Below are positions 16,734-24,601 of a stretch of DNA of 64,000 nt, piece by piece. Both the position numbers and the translations under genes were made by a program. Within the stretch, counting starts at the first letter, position 1. The number at the start of each line of letters is the position of its first letter. The notes under the pieces were generated by a model, which did no database searches, was not told the origin of the DNA, and saw only the letters and a program-made list of their open reading frames with translations. The stretch is from the NCBI RefSeq assembly GCF_963973895.1, contig NZ_CAXBBF010000002.1, one strand, 5' to 3'. This stretch comes from Porticoccus sp950063125. GTDB taxonomy: Bacteria; Pseudomonadota; Gammaproteobacteria; Pseudomonadales; Porticoccaceae.

Positions 16734-17939
16734 GTGGCCGACAACAACCCCAGCGAACCCCATACGGGCAACCATTTCGATGTGGTGGTGATCGGTGGCG
16801 GCATTCAGGGAGCCGGAGTGGTACAGGCCGCACAGGCCGCTGGCTACAACTGCCTGGTACTGGAAAAAAACAGCTGGGGCTCAGGCACCTCCAGCAAATC
16901 CAGCAAACTGATTCACGGCGGTCTGCGCTACCTGCAGAGCTGGGAGTTCTCGCTGGTGCGGGAAAGCCTGCGGGAGCGCACACGCCTGTTATCGCTGGCT
17001 CCACAGCTGGTTTATGGCAACTGGTTCTACATCCCCCTTTATGAAGGATCACGCTTGCGCTCCTGGCAGCTTCGCGCCGGTCTGACGCTCTACTGGCTCC
17101 TGTCTGGCTGCCGCACCGATGCCCGGTTTAACGTGGTTCCACCGGCCGAATGGCCCGAACTCACAGGTCTGAAAACAGCCGGGTTGAAAAAAGTGTATCG
17201 CTACCGCGATGCCCAGACCGATGACGCCAAACTCACCAGCGCGGTAATTCAGTCCGCCGCATCGCTCGGGGCCGAGGTTGACAGCCCGGCAGAAGTCATC
17301 GCTGCGGAAAGCACGCCGGAGGGTTACCGGGTCCTGATGAAAGCGGCGTCGGGGGAAAGAACCGTCCACTGTCGTTTTCTGGTGAATGCCGCTGGCCCAT
17401 GGGCCAACCAGATCGCCCGGCGGATAACTCCAGCACCCGGTCATCTCGACGTGGATCTTGTGCAGGGAACGCACCTGTTGCTGGACAGGAAAATCAGCGA
17501 TCGCTGTTTTTATCTGGAATCCCCCAGCGATGGTCGCGCCGTGTTTGTATTGCCCTGGTATAACACCACCCTGCTCGGCACTACCGAAACCGGCTTTGAC
17601 GGCGACCCGGATCAAGTGCTGCCCACAGCGGCAGAGAGAGACTACCTGTTAGGTATTTTGAAGCATTATTTCCCCGACTATGATGGCCGAGTTTGCGGCG
17701 AAATGGCGGGGCTCCGGGTGCTGCCAAAAGCCGCTGAAGGATTTCACCATCGCAGCCGCGAAGTGGAGTTTGTCGAAAACGCGCACTATCTGGCGATCTA
17801 TGGCGGAAAACTCACCGGCTACCGCGCCACCGCCGAAAAAGTCCTGGAACGGATTGAGAAAAAACTGGGGCCGGCCAGTGCCGGGCGACGCGGTGACACC
17901 CGCCGGTTACCCCTACCACCCGCTAAAGGGCAATCCTGA
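16734..17939 (+). CDS. FAD-dependent glycerol-3-phosphate dehydrogenase-like protein
   Basis: A GlpD-type flavoprotein that would oxidise glycerol-3-phosphate to DHAP, passing electrons to quinone at the inner membrane. The FAD dinucleotide motif is VVVIGGGIQGAG (residues 18-29), followed by the GlpD signature GTSSKSSKLIHGGLRYLQ and DGRAVFVLPWYNTTLLGTTE near 265-280. At 401 aa it lacks the ~100-residue C-terminal helical domain of E. coli GlpD (501 aa), which is seen in some short GlpD homologues. It starts at GTG two bases after the GDPD stop. It converges on the kinase gene, whose product would supply its substrate. Confidence 0.85.
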   Translation: MADNNPSEPHTGNHFDVVVIGGGIQGAGVVQAAQAAGYNCLVLEKNSWGSGTSSKSSKLIHGGLRYLQSWEFSLVRESLRERTRLLSLAPQLVYGNWFYIPLYEGSRLRSWQLRAGLTLYWLLSGCRTDARFNVVPPAEWPELTGLKTAGLKKVYRYRDAQTDDAKLTSAVIQSAASLGAEVDSPAEVIAAESTPEGYRVLMKAASGERTVHCRFLVNAAGPWANQIARRITPAPGHLDVDLVQGTHLLLDRKISDRCFYLESPSDGRAVFVLPWYNTTLLGTTETGFDGDPDQVLPTAAERDYLLGILKHYFPDYDGRVCGEMAGLRVLPKAAEGFHHRSREVEFVENAHYLAIYGGKLTGYRATAEKVLERIEKKLGPASAGRRGDTRRLPLPPAKGQS

Positions 17940-17951
17940 CTCCAGGCCCTG

Positions 17952-19382
17952 TCAGACAGACCTTGCCGTCGCGTCCGCCATGGCTTTAAGCCAGTCAGTG
18001 TAACGCTGCTTGATAGCCCCATCAGGCTGCGGCTTAAACTGCTCAAATGCCGACGGCCAATCTCCCGGCTGACCTGCCAGCAAAAAAGCCGCGCCTCTCG
18101 CGGTGCTTTCCGTTTCACCACTGCGCAACACGATCAACCCGGACAGGTCTGCCAGCCGCTGACAGAAGCCGTCGATCATCGACAGACCGCCGCCGACCAC
18201 TATCTCCACGACAGGATCGCGATCCTCGCGAAGGCGGGTCAGGTTCACCATCAGTAAAAACACCACGCTCTCCAGGACGGCGACTAACTTGCCCGCCGCC
18301 GAACCTTCTCCGATAAACCGGCTCCGAAAATCACTCTGCCACCAGGGGGCACCCAACCCACCTACCCCATTCAGAAATAGCGGGATGTTCTGTTCACTAT
18401 CACACCAATCCGCCAGATAGCTTTGATAGTGCTCAATGCCCAATTCGGCGCTGATGCTGTCGAGGGCACTGGCCGCACCATTCACCGTGCCTTCGGCAAC
18501 AAACAGACGTTGCCGGGCAGACTGATAGACGAGGGTTTTCAGTAGGCCCGCCGGTGCCGGATCATCGGCCGGCCAGGGCCTGGCGATAAATGCCCCGGTA
18601 CCCGCATTGATATAAAGACGATCGGGTTGCAGCGGGCCAACACCAAAAAACGCGGCATTCTGATCGCCATTTATCAGCGCCAATGGCACTGCTTTGTCAC
18701 CCAGATCAAGGTACCCGAAATCCGACTGACTGAAACAAACCGGAGGTAGCACCCTGCGGGGAATAGCAAACTGGCGCAACAGGGTTTCATCCCAGTCACC
18801 ATGATGAATATTCCACAACAGGGTGCGCTGGGCATTACCGGGGTCTACTGCCACCGAGTGCTCCCGGGTAATGGCAGACAGCAGATAACTTGCCAGTGGC
18901 CCGCAAAGCAACTGATCAGCATCCATCGCCTCGCTTACTGCAGGAATATGGTCCATACACCAGCGCAATTTGCTGGCCCCATAGTGGGCATTGGGGCGCA
19001 GCCCCGTGAGATCGGCTATGGCTGCCGGGTCGAGCTTGATATCGACCAGATACGCGGCAGCGCGGGTATCCTGCCAGCTGATGACCGGGGATAGCGGCTC
19101 ACCGGTTTGCCGATGCCAGCACACCAGACTGGAGCGCTGAGTGACCAACGCAGCGGACTGTAACCGTTGCAGGTTCGGCCCCAGCTTGGCGGCAACGTCA
19201 ACCAGCAATTCGCGAATGGAATTCACCACGTCCGCTGGCACCTGCTCCACCCGGTTTCCCGCAATAAACCGTGTCGCCACAGCGCGCCGAAGCAACAGCG
19301 TAGTCGTGCCATTGGCATCAAACACCAACGCCCGGCTGCTTTGACCACCCTGGTCAATGACTAAATAAAGCGAATCATTCAT
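17952..19382 (-). CDS. FGGY-family carbohydrate kinase, glycerol-kinase-like
   Basis: A 476-aa cytosolic kinase of the FGGY family. The N-terminal phosphate loop reads VIDQGGQSSRALVFD, aligning with GlpK's DQGTTSSR but with the two Thr replaced by Gly-Gln. WQDTRAA (about 104) and GDQNAAFFGVG (about 243) follow GlpK, as do NAGTGAFIA and GAPWW, and the C-terminal VVGGGLSMIDGF-CQRLAD is the ATP-site signature. Glycerol is the likely substrate given the adjacent GDPD and GlpD genes, but the altered loop leaves room for another polyol. The 5' third and upstream region are duplicated at 26.4-26.9 kb. Confidence 0.82.
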   Translation of the reverse strand: MNDSLYLVIDQGGQSSRALVFDANGTTTLLLRRAVATRFIAGNRVEQVPADVVNSIRELLVDVAAKLGPNLQRLQSAALVTQRSSLVCWHRQTGEPLSPVISWQDTRAAAYLVDIKLDPAAIADLTGLRPNAHYGASKLRWCMDHIPAVSEAMDADQLLCGPLASYLLSAITREHSVAVDPGNAQRTLLWNIHHGDWDETLLRQFAIPRRVLPPVCFSQSDFGYLDLGDKAVPLALINGDQNAAFFGVGPLQPDRLYINAGTGAFIARPWPADDPAPAGLLKTLVYQSARQRLFVAEGTVNGAASALDSISAELGIEHYQSYLADWCDSEQNIPLFLNGVGGLGAPWWQSDFRSRFIGEGSAAGKLVAVLESVVFLLMVNLTRLREDRDPVVEIVVGGGLSMIDGFCQRLADLSGLIVLRSGETESTARGAAFLLAGQPGDWPSAFEQFKPQPDGAIKQRYTDWLKAMADATARSV

Positions 19383-19470
19383 AAGTGCATTACAGAACAG
19401 CGGGGCAAGTTACTCAACAGCTTACTCAAGAATCTCTGGCTACCCCCTCTTTTTTGAAATCCCCTTAAAG
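18973..19470 (-). repeat. Source copy of a ~0.5-kb direct duplication
   Basis: This block covers the first ~136 codons of the kinase gene plus ~88 bp upstream of its start. It recurs in the same orientation at 26409-26905. The two copies differ by scattered substitutions, about ten amino acids over the shared 136 codons, so the duplication is not very recent. Confidence 0.92.
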
Positions 19471-19517
19471 GGGTCGGTGACAACTGAGAACTATTCCCAG
19501 TTGTCACCGACCCCTTT
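19467..19517. repeat. Perfect 20-bp inverted repeat at the duplication edge
   Basis: Two perfect 20-bp arms ending in GGTCGGTGACAACTG and its complement flank an 11-base loop, followed by another GGGACCCCTTTATTG. The arms lie just outside the start-proximal end of the kinase duplication and just beyond the mtfA stop. A terminator role for mtfA is possible, but the long stem with exact arms looks more like a REP/MITE-type palindrome. Confidence 0.8.
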
Positions 19518-19536
19518 ATTGGGACCCCTTTATTGC

Positions 19537-20346
19537 TTATTGGACTCCATCATTGGAAATCGCCAGCGGCACCGGTTGCTGGCGATAAAACTGGCACAAC
19601 AGCCGATAGACCTCGGGCATCGCTGCCTTCATGGTTTCCGGCGTCTCGAAAAATGCTTCACTGCACACCGCAAAGAATTCCGCCGGACTGGTCAGCGCAT
19701 AGTCATCAAGGGGCAGTGATCGGTGGTGTTGCCGGTCATTTTGCAATCGATCCCACGCCGCCGTAAAAATATCGTGCCACTCGCCGGGGCGCATGTCGGG
19801 ATGCATCGGCGGTGCACCATTGGCACCGTCGCGCAGCATATCGAGTTTGTGCGCCAACTCGTGGATCACCACGTTAGCGGCCTTGCCATGACGCGTATCC
19901 GCACCGCTGTCACAGATCGATTGCCACGATAAAATCACCGGACCACGATACCAGGCTTCGCCGCTCAGGCCGGGGCCTCTGTCGTGAACCACGCCATCCT
20001 CAGTGCGATGGGGGCGGTTCGGCACAAAATCATCTTCGTAGAGAATCACCGTCTGCCAGCGGTCATACCAGTCCAGGCCGAGATGCAGAATGGGCACACA
20101 GGCCATTGTCGCGAGTTTCAGGCACATGGCATCAGTGAACTGGAACTCACCGCCGGGAACGAACGTTTTACGCGCGAGTAACCGAAAGGTCATATCGCGC
20201 AGGGCATCGCGCTCGGACCCCTGATAACGATGCATCACCGGCCAGTCGGCAATAGCGGCCTCCCATTGCGCGGCGGTAAAACCCATCTTTTTAACGCGCC
20301 GACCTTCGAGCCAGTTGCACAATCGCTTAAACAGATAACGCACCAT
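19537..20346 (-). CDS. mtfA: MtfA-type zinc metallopeptidase (M90 family)
   Basis: A 269-aa cytosolic protein of the MtfA/DgsA anti-repressor family. In E. coli, MtfA binds the glucose repressor Mlc and has zinc-dependent aminopeptidase activity. The HExxH motif is VIHELAHKLD near residue 160, the downstream ligand region is PAEFFAVCSEAFFE near 225, and GPVILSWQS and GKAANVV are conserved flanking strands. Length is normal. It lies upstream of the kinase on the same strand, but a strong palindrome separates the two. Whether this organism has an Mlc partner cannot be seen here. Confidence 0.9.
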   Translation of the reverse strand: MVRYLFKRLCNWLEGRRVKKMGFTAAQWEAAIADWPVMHRYQGSERDALRDMTFRLLARKTFVPGGEFQFTDAMCLKLATMACVPILHLGLDWYDRWQTVILYEDDFVPNRPHRTEDGVVHDRGPGLSGEAWYRGPVILSWQSICDSGADTRHGKAANVVIHELAHKLDMLRDGANGAPPMHPDMRPGEWHDIFTAAWDRLQNDRQHHRSLPLDDYALTSPAEFFAVCSEAFFETPETMKAAMPEVYRLLCQFYRQQPVPLAISNDGVQ

Positions 20347-20665
20347 ACCTAACTAACTGCAGCTAACGTCTTGAACGGTTCAGGAACGACAGGATTGGAA
20401 CGTCTGAGAAACACGATTTTTCATGCAGACGCTCACTGCGAACAGCTTACGGAAAATTCTGCTTTCTGGCACCGCCAGTTTTCGAAAGAACGACACAGGA
20501 GTCTATGGAGCGGCCAATGACCAATCCACACACAAAATATCGTCAGGGAATCAGTGAAGCCGATAAAGAAAGGAACTCAAACCACATGAAACGAATTTCT
20601 TTACCACAATAAAACAGGTGGTAAATGCCATGTAAGCTGAACCTGTTAAAAAGATATCACACATA
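20347..20665. other. Intergenic stretch without a recognisable gene
   Basis: About 320 bp between the mtfA start and the terminator of the PEP-CTERM gene. It holds only an eight-codon frame beginning MKRISLPQ at 20586 with a good AAAGGAAC ribosome site, possibly a remnant of a lost gene. No RNA gene or repeat was seen. Confidence 0.5.
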
Positions 20666-20710
20666 AAAATGTGGGCCAGGCCTCCATGAATCAGAGAAGC
20701 CTGGCCCACA
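20666..20710 (-). terminator. Intrinsic terminator of the PEP-CTERM gene
   Basis: A perfect 12-bp stem (TGTGGGCCAGGC / GCCTGGCCCACA) with a 17-base loop, followed on the minus strand by TTTTTA. It lies 114 bp downstream of the PEP-CTERM stop codon. Confidence 0.8.
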
Positions 20711-20823
20711 AATATTTATAATCAGAGGAGCCTGTCACTCAAGTCACTTATTCATTAAATCCGAACAGCAACCGAGTCCTGCCCCATTTGACTTTATCCT
20801 GCTATCAATGGGGCTACTGGCAA

Positions 20824-21486
20824 TCAGGCCAGAGCACGTCTCCGACGTTGCAGACCCAGGCCAGCCAGGCCCAGACCAACCAGCAACAGAGTACCGGGGA
20901 CTGGAATCTGACCTGTAGTCCGGGATGCTGTATAGGCCAGATCGTCCGATGCAATCTCTGACCCGGAAATGGTGATTGACCCGATAGCAACCGTGGACAG
21001 CACGCTCACAAACTCCATAGTGCCGTCACCCGGGCCAAAGCCGGTAGCCCTGGAAACGATATCCAGCGATTCCGCGCCAAGACCAAAAAACTCGATAAAC
21101 TCCGAACCGGCACCGGCAGCACTGAACCAGCCGCTGAATCCGAAAATACCGCCCAGTCCAGAAAAATCCAGGGTATAGCTACCGAACCCATACCCTACAC
21201 CAAAGCGTGTACCGGAATTCGGGACAATCGCACTTGAAGACCTGAAGTCAAACCAGTTACCCGCATCAACCGACCGATGATTTACTGACCCATCAACAAC
21301 ACTCACGTCTCCGCCAAACAACGTGGTTAAAATTGTTCGATTGCCAGGGGTGCCTTCGTAGTCTTCAACGGCATCGGGAGTGAACAGCCCGCTGGTAATG
21401 GGACTCGCATGAACACTGAAGGCGCTAACCGACATGACCATTCCCAAGCCCAATCCGAACAGAATTTTTTTGTATTGACCACGCAT
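20824..21486 (-). CDS. PEP-CTERM sorting domain protein
   Basis: A 220-aa exported protein. A Sec signal peptide (LFGLGLGMVMSVSAFSVHAS, cleavage after about residue 28) precedes a Gly/Ser/Phe-rich, mostly beta body. The C-terminus has the tripartite PEP-CTERM tag: PVPG at about 195, a hydrophobic segment TLLLVGLGLAGLGLQ and a final arginine cluster. Such proteins are processed by exosortase and sent to the outer surface or matrix. No exosortase gene lies in this window. AAGGGG lies nine bases before the ATG, and a sigma-54 promoter match lies 84 bp upstream. The ligand or role of the body is unknown. Confidence 0.88.
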   Translation of the reverse strand: MRGQYKKILFGLGLGMVMSVSAFSVHASPITSGLFTPDAVEDYEGTPGNRTILTTLFGGDVSVVDGSVNHRSVDAGNWFDFRSSSAIVPNSGTRFGVGYGFGSYTLDFSGLGGIFGFSGWFSAAGAGSEFIEFFGLGAESLDIVSRATGFGPGDGTMEFVSVLSTVAIGSITISGSEIASDDLAYTASRTTGQIPVPGTLLLVGLGLAGLGLQRRRRALA

Positions 21487-21569
21487 TATTTAGTACCCCT
21501 TCTTTTCGATATATTAATTGTTTGACGATAAATCAACCGTCACTTTACTATATTCAAGTTTAAGACATA

Positions 21570-21585
21570 AGCAAAATCCAGGCCA
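21570..21585 (-). promoter_or_regulatory. Sigma-54 (-24/-12) promoter of the PEP-CTERM gene
   Basis: On the minus strand the site reads TGGCCTGGATTTTGCT. It matches TGGCACG-N4-TTGCW at all but two positions and has the obligatory GG-N10-GC spacing. It lies 84 bp before the start codon. The other secreted PEP-CTERM gene nearby has an equivalent site. Confidence 0.65.
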
Positions 21586-21776
21586 AAAAAATAAATCTAA
21601 CTATAAATCAAATGGTTAATGGAAATCCTTTGATACTGAAATCCCAGTAATGTAAAGGAATCTGACGACCTCAACTCTATGATCCTTTTACCATCTTTAG
21701 ATTTAGAACAAAGCCGAAGGCTGGAACTCAAATACCGCATTGAATGAAAACTCCCCGTTTAAAACAGCGTTGAAAG

Positions 21777-22376
21777 TCATCGGCAATATTTATCTTTACC
21801 CTGCCACAAACTCATGCCAATCCTGAATACATTAACAACATCAGCACCCTGTCCGGCATTAGCCCATCTTTTGACCTGAGGGTTTACTGCACTGAGCTCC
21901 ATGCCGCCTTTGGGTGTTTGGCACCATTGTGCATGGTAGATTTCAGACCTTTTTAGATGCGTTTCGGTACGGGTCGGGGCACCAAAAATATTAATCATAA
22001 GCGGTAAAAAATCAGATTTCATAAAGCTGAAATCTCGTGTATCGCCGCTTTTCAATGAAGCGCTGATATTACAAATAAAAGGGGGATTTATCCCGGCCGA
22101 CTGTTGATGAGAAAGCCACATTTTGAATCCTTGACCGGGAATTTCTACTTCGAACTCCCAATCGTCGATGGTTTTCGTGGGTGTGCTACCCCGTGAAGGT
22201 TTATTTAAGCCATCCGCAACCAAACTGGGCATGACATGCTTGATGTCATCTGTCTGGCACAACTTGATATACTTTTCAGTCAGATCCAGCACTTCCTTTA
22301 TACCGTCAGCTGCGACCGAATGAATAGAAAAGCTTAGGGTAAATAACAAGATAAAGCCTGTAAAAGCTGATTTCAT
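21777..22376 (-). CDS. Secreted protein of unknown function
   Basis: A 199-aa protein with a clear Sec signal peptide (SAFTGFILLFTLSFSIHSVAA, cleavage after about residue 23). The mature part has three cysteines (CQTDD, FICNISAS, WCQTPKGG) and a fourth at the extreme C-terminus, suggesting two disulfides in the periplasm. The frame opens seven codons earlier, but ATG 22376 sits behind AAGGAGAAGG and was chosen. No family was recognised. It lies between two small uncharacterised genes and is not obviously co-transcribed. Confidence 0.75.
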   Translation of the reverse strand: MKSAFTGFILLFTLSFSIHSVAADGIKEVLDLTEKYIKLCQTDDIKHVMPSLVADGLNKPSRGSTPTKTIDDWEFEVEIPGQGFKMWLSHQQSAGINPPFICNISASLKSGDTRDFSFMKSDFLPLMINIFGAPTRTETHLKRSEIYHAQWCQTPKGGMELSAVNPQVKRWANAGQGADVVNVFRIGMSLWQGKDKYCR

Positions 22377-22554
22377 AATGCCTTCTCCTTTTGACATATC
22401 AGGTTAAAATCCTCCATTCCCCACCCGATAGTTGCAATTCAAGCACATCCGGATTTTGTACATTGGAGGGTAAAAACCTCGACCGGGAAACAGGATTAAG
22501 GTATCCCCACCACCTCGTTAAACCGTACCCCATTAACTTCAGGGCTGCGTTTTA

Positions 22555-22839
22555 TTAAAAGCTGACGTCACTGATATTAATCCAGGCCTGACCGATAATC
22601 ACAAGGGCGACGATAATAAACCAGCTACCGTAAACAAGGTTATTACGGCCAATTCTGCCTTGCCGATGCAGCCTGAACCCGTACAGAATCATCGCCGAAA
22701 ATATCACCTGAATTCCAAGAATTCCGAGCGCCGAAGCTAACGAGCCAATGTCCGGTTTAAACCCCAGGGCAACTGCCAGAAACCCAACGACACCAAATGT
22801 GAACAGCAACCAACTAAAAATTCGCAGAAAATTGAGCAT
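22555..22839 (-). CDS. Small integral membrane protein, unknown function
   Basis: A 94-aa protein with three predicted membrane segments (FSWLLFTFGVVGFLAVALGF, LGILGIQVIFSAMILYGF, SWFIIVALVIIGQAWI). A short basic loop HRQGRIGRNN between the second and third would face the cytosol. The start ATG 22839 follows AGGGGG. No family was recognised. The regular hydrophobic pattern and ribosome site support a real gene. Confidence 0.6.
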   Translation of the reverse strand: MLNFLRIFSWLLFTFGVVGFLAVALGFKPDIGSLASALGILGIQVIFSAMILYGFRLHRQGRIGRNNLVYGSWFIIVALVIIGQAWINISDVSF

Positions 22840-23241
22840 ACGCCCCCTAAAAACCACCTTATTATCACAGTCGCGTTACAGGCAGGAAATAACCTGTTGA
22901 TGACCAACCTTATGAGCGTTTGCCACTTGACAGTCAAACTGCTTGATCAGCGCAAGTAGCCAAAGCAAGCAGCCAAAAGAGTCATAATGGTTCAAACATA
23001 CCTCAATTATGTTAAGTGATGAAAACAGATAACAAAAAATGGTTAATAAATAATTGTGATGCCACTTTCCATTTGAATTCTCACCGCCTCCTTTAATTAA
23101 TTCTCAGTTGTTAGCAATTCTTTCATGTAAAAATTGGCACCACGTACTTTCCCGGCTGTACTGTCAAAATAATTTACAGTCAGTCACCACCAACATCCCT
23201 GAATATCCACTAAGCTATTGTAATTAAATCAAATAAAAAAT
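22840..23241. other. AT-rich intergenic region
   Basis: About 400 bp between divergent genes, with no credible open frame. It contains AT-rich tracts (TTAATTAATTCTCAG near 23095) and ends at the sigma-54 site. It could hold upstream binding sites for an enhancer-binding activator, but none can be named. Confidence 0.5.
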
Positions 23242-23257
23242 ATGGCACACTTTATGC
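23242..23257 (+). promoter_or_regulatory. Sigma-54 (-24/-12) promoter of the second PEP-CTERM gene
   Basis: TGGCACACTTTATGCT matches TGGCACG-N4-TTGCW except at two positions and keeps GG-N10-GC spacing. It is 93 bp upstream of the ATG. A 17-bp dyad follows it in the leader. Confidence 0.65.
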
Positions 23258-23265
23258 TTGACACA

Positions 23266-23282
23266 AGCCACAAGACTTGTGG
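23266..23282. repeat. 17-bp inverted repeat in the leader
   Basis: GCCACAAG-a-CTTGTGGC, a perfect 8-bp dyad around one base. It starts nine bases after the -12 element, at or just after the expected transcription start. It could be an operator or a 5' mRNA hairpin. Confidence 0.6.
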
Positions 23283-23350
23283 CAACTTCTGGCAGTGTTT
23301 GGACACTACAGCGAAGACCACCTAACTGGCAGTAAAATTTGGAGAACAAC

Positions 23351-23857
23351 ATGATTACAAACAAATTCCTGGGGAAGTGCGCAGCCATATGTGCACTGGT
23401 ATTCAGCAGCTCCCTGTTCGCAGCACCCATTTATGTCGGCAGTTGGGATACCTACAATGCCGATGGCCCGAGCTGGAGTGACTTCACAACGCCAACCTAC
23501 ACCGGTCAGGAAGTTGCCGCACTGCTGTTTGGCGGTAGTTTCAGCAATTACGCGATTTCGACTGTGAGCTCCGATCCCCTGGCTATCAACAACATGGTCT
23601 GGCTTGATCAGATCTATATCGGGGTCGACCTGTTCGGCGAAAGCTACCGGGTAGATTCCAACAACAACGGCATCTACGACATTAGTGGTGACACCAGTGC
23701 CTGGGTAAGAGACAACGGTCAGGGCGGCGGATACATCAATTATGCCTTTATGATTGAGCAAACTCCCGGCGGCACTGTGCCCGCACCCGGCACCTTGCTC
23801 CTGCTGGGCATTGGCCTGGCGGCCTTGAGCCTGAGAGCCCGCTTCACCGCACGCTGA
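23351..23857 (+). CDS. PEP-CTERM sorting domain protein
   Basis: A 168-aa exported protein. The Sec signal peptide ends at SSLFA-AP (residue about 25). The body is rich in Tyr, Asp and Asn with a DSNNNGIYD stretch that could bind calcium. The C-terminal tag is PAPG followed by TLLLLGIGLAALSL and RARFTAR, an exosortase substrate signal. A TTG-initiated extension of four codons was rejected because GGAG sits six bases before ATG 23351. It is monocistronic, with a sigma-54 promoter upstream and a terminator downstream. No function is known for the body. Confidence 0.88.
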   Translation: MITNKFLGKCAAICALVFSSSLFAAPIYVGSWDTYNADGPSWSDFTTPTYTGQEVAALLFGGSFSNYAISTVSSDPLAINNMVWLDQIYIGVDLFGESYRVDSNNNGIYDISGDTSAWVRDNGQGGGYINYAFMIEQTPGGTVPAPGTLLLLGIGLAALSLRARFTAR

Positions 23858-23924
23858 ACAGGAACCACTCGGGTTTCGCCCAGGGATAAACCTGGGCAGT
23901 ACAGCTTGCTTCACCTTGAAGTCC

Positions 23925-23947
23925 GCCCCGCATCGCGGGGCTTTTTT
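23925..23947 (+). terminator. Intrinsic terminator
   Basis: GCCCCGC-atc-GCGGGGC followed by six T, 67 bp after the PEP-CTERM gene stop. Confidence 0.9.
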
Positions 23948-24139
23948 ATTTTGTTGAAAGGTCTTAATGGGATGAATATCCAGACTTTCTGACGCTCTGT
24001 TTGACTTGAATTCCTTCTTCTAACAAAGCCCAACCGCTCTAACTTTGAAATCTTTCGAACATTCCCGTGCCTTTCCCGGCTGTGTGTATGGCATGCCACC
24101 ACCTCTTGAAGTCATGGCGAGTTTAGTGCTGTGTATTGG

Positions 24140-24385
24140 TTATGTTTCGTCATCGCCGAGCTCTGACATTCGCAATAATTGACTGCTGCGTTGTACTGTC
24201 AAAATATCAATTCGATCTCTGACACTGCAGATAATCCGATATGCCCCAACAAATACTACTTCCCTAATGCGACGCGCGCCCACCCCAGGAACAATGCGTC
24301 CACTTTCAGGGAAGTCGGCTAGCCGCCCCACTACGTCAAATATGCCGTCAACCCACTCAACCGCAGCACTGGGTTTATCTTCATG
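24140..24385 (-). pseudogene. ParE/RelE-family toxin lacking its N-terminus
   Basis: Translation of this stretch reads through the ParE core: HEDKPSAAVEWVDGIFDVV, RLADFPESGR, REVVFVGAYRIICSVRD and DILTVQR, covering helix 2 and the beta-sheet of the gyrase-inhibiting toxin fold. The first ~15-20 residues of the family (start Met, strand 1 and first half of helix 1) are missing. The upstream in-frame codons are unrelated and reach a stop at 24431-24433. No start codon with a ribosome site and no antitoxin gene is adjacent. It is therefore most likely a dead remnant of a toxin-antitoxin pair, although a GTG at 24331 could initiate a shorter product. Confidence 0.65.
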
Positions 24386-24427
24386 TACTTCTGTATTGTG
24401 GAGCAGGCAAGCTGGGTCGCAGTGAGT

Positions 24428-24456
24428 GGTTTATCGGCGCAACGCGCCGATAAACC
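24428..24456. repeat. Perfect 13-bp palindrome with AAC loop
   Basis: GGTTTATCGGCGC-aac-GCGCCGATAAACC. There is no T-run on either side, so it is not a typical terminator. It lies directly where the ParE reading frame loses homology and may mark the end of the element that removed the toxin N-terminus. Confidence 0.75.
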
Positions 24457-24601
24457 GGTACGATGGCATGGGCTCTACACTAATCAAAATGGATGCCGGG
24501 CCCTTTGTTAAACCGTACTCAACAGGTTGAGAAAACCATGTTTTGAAGTTTAACCAGGACCCGGGGTTATTGCGCGAGGGTAGAACCCCCTGCGTCGGCG
24601 G

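Noticed and set aside
24428..24456. Strong palindrome considered as a transcription terminator
   Set aside because: No T-tract on either strand; kept as a repeat only.
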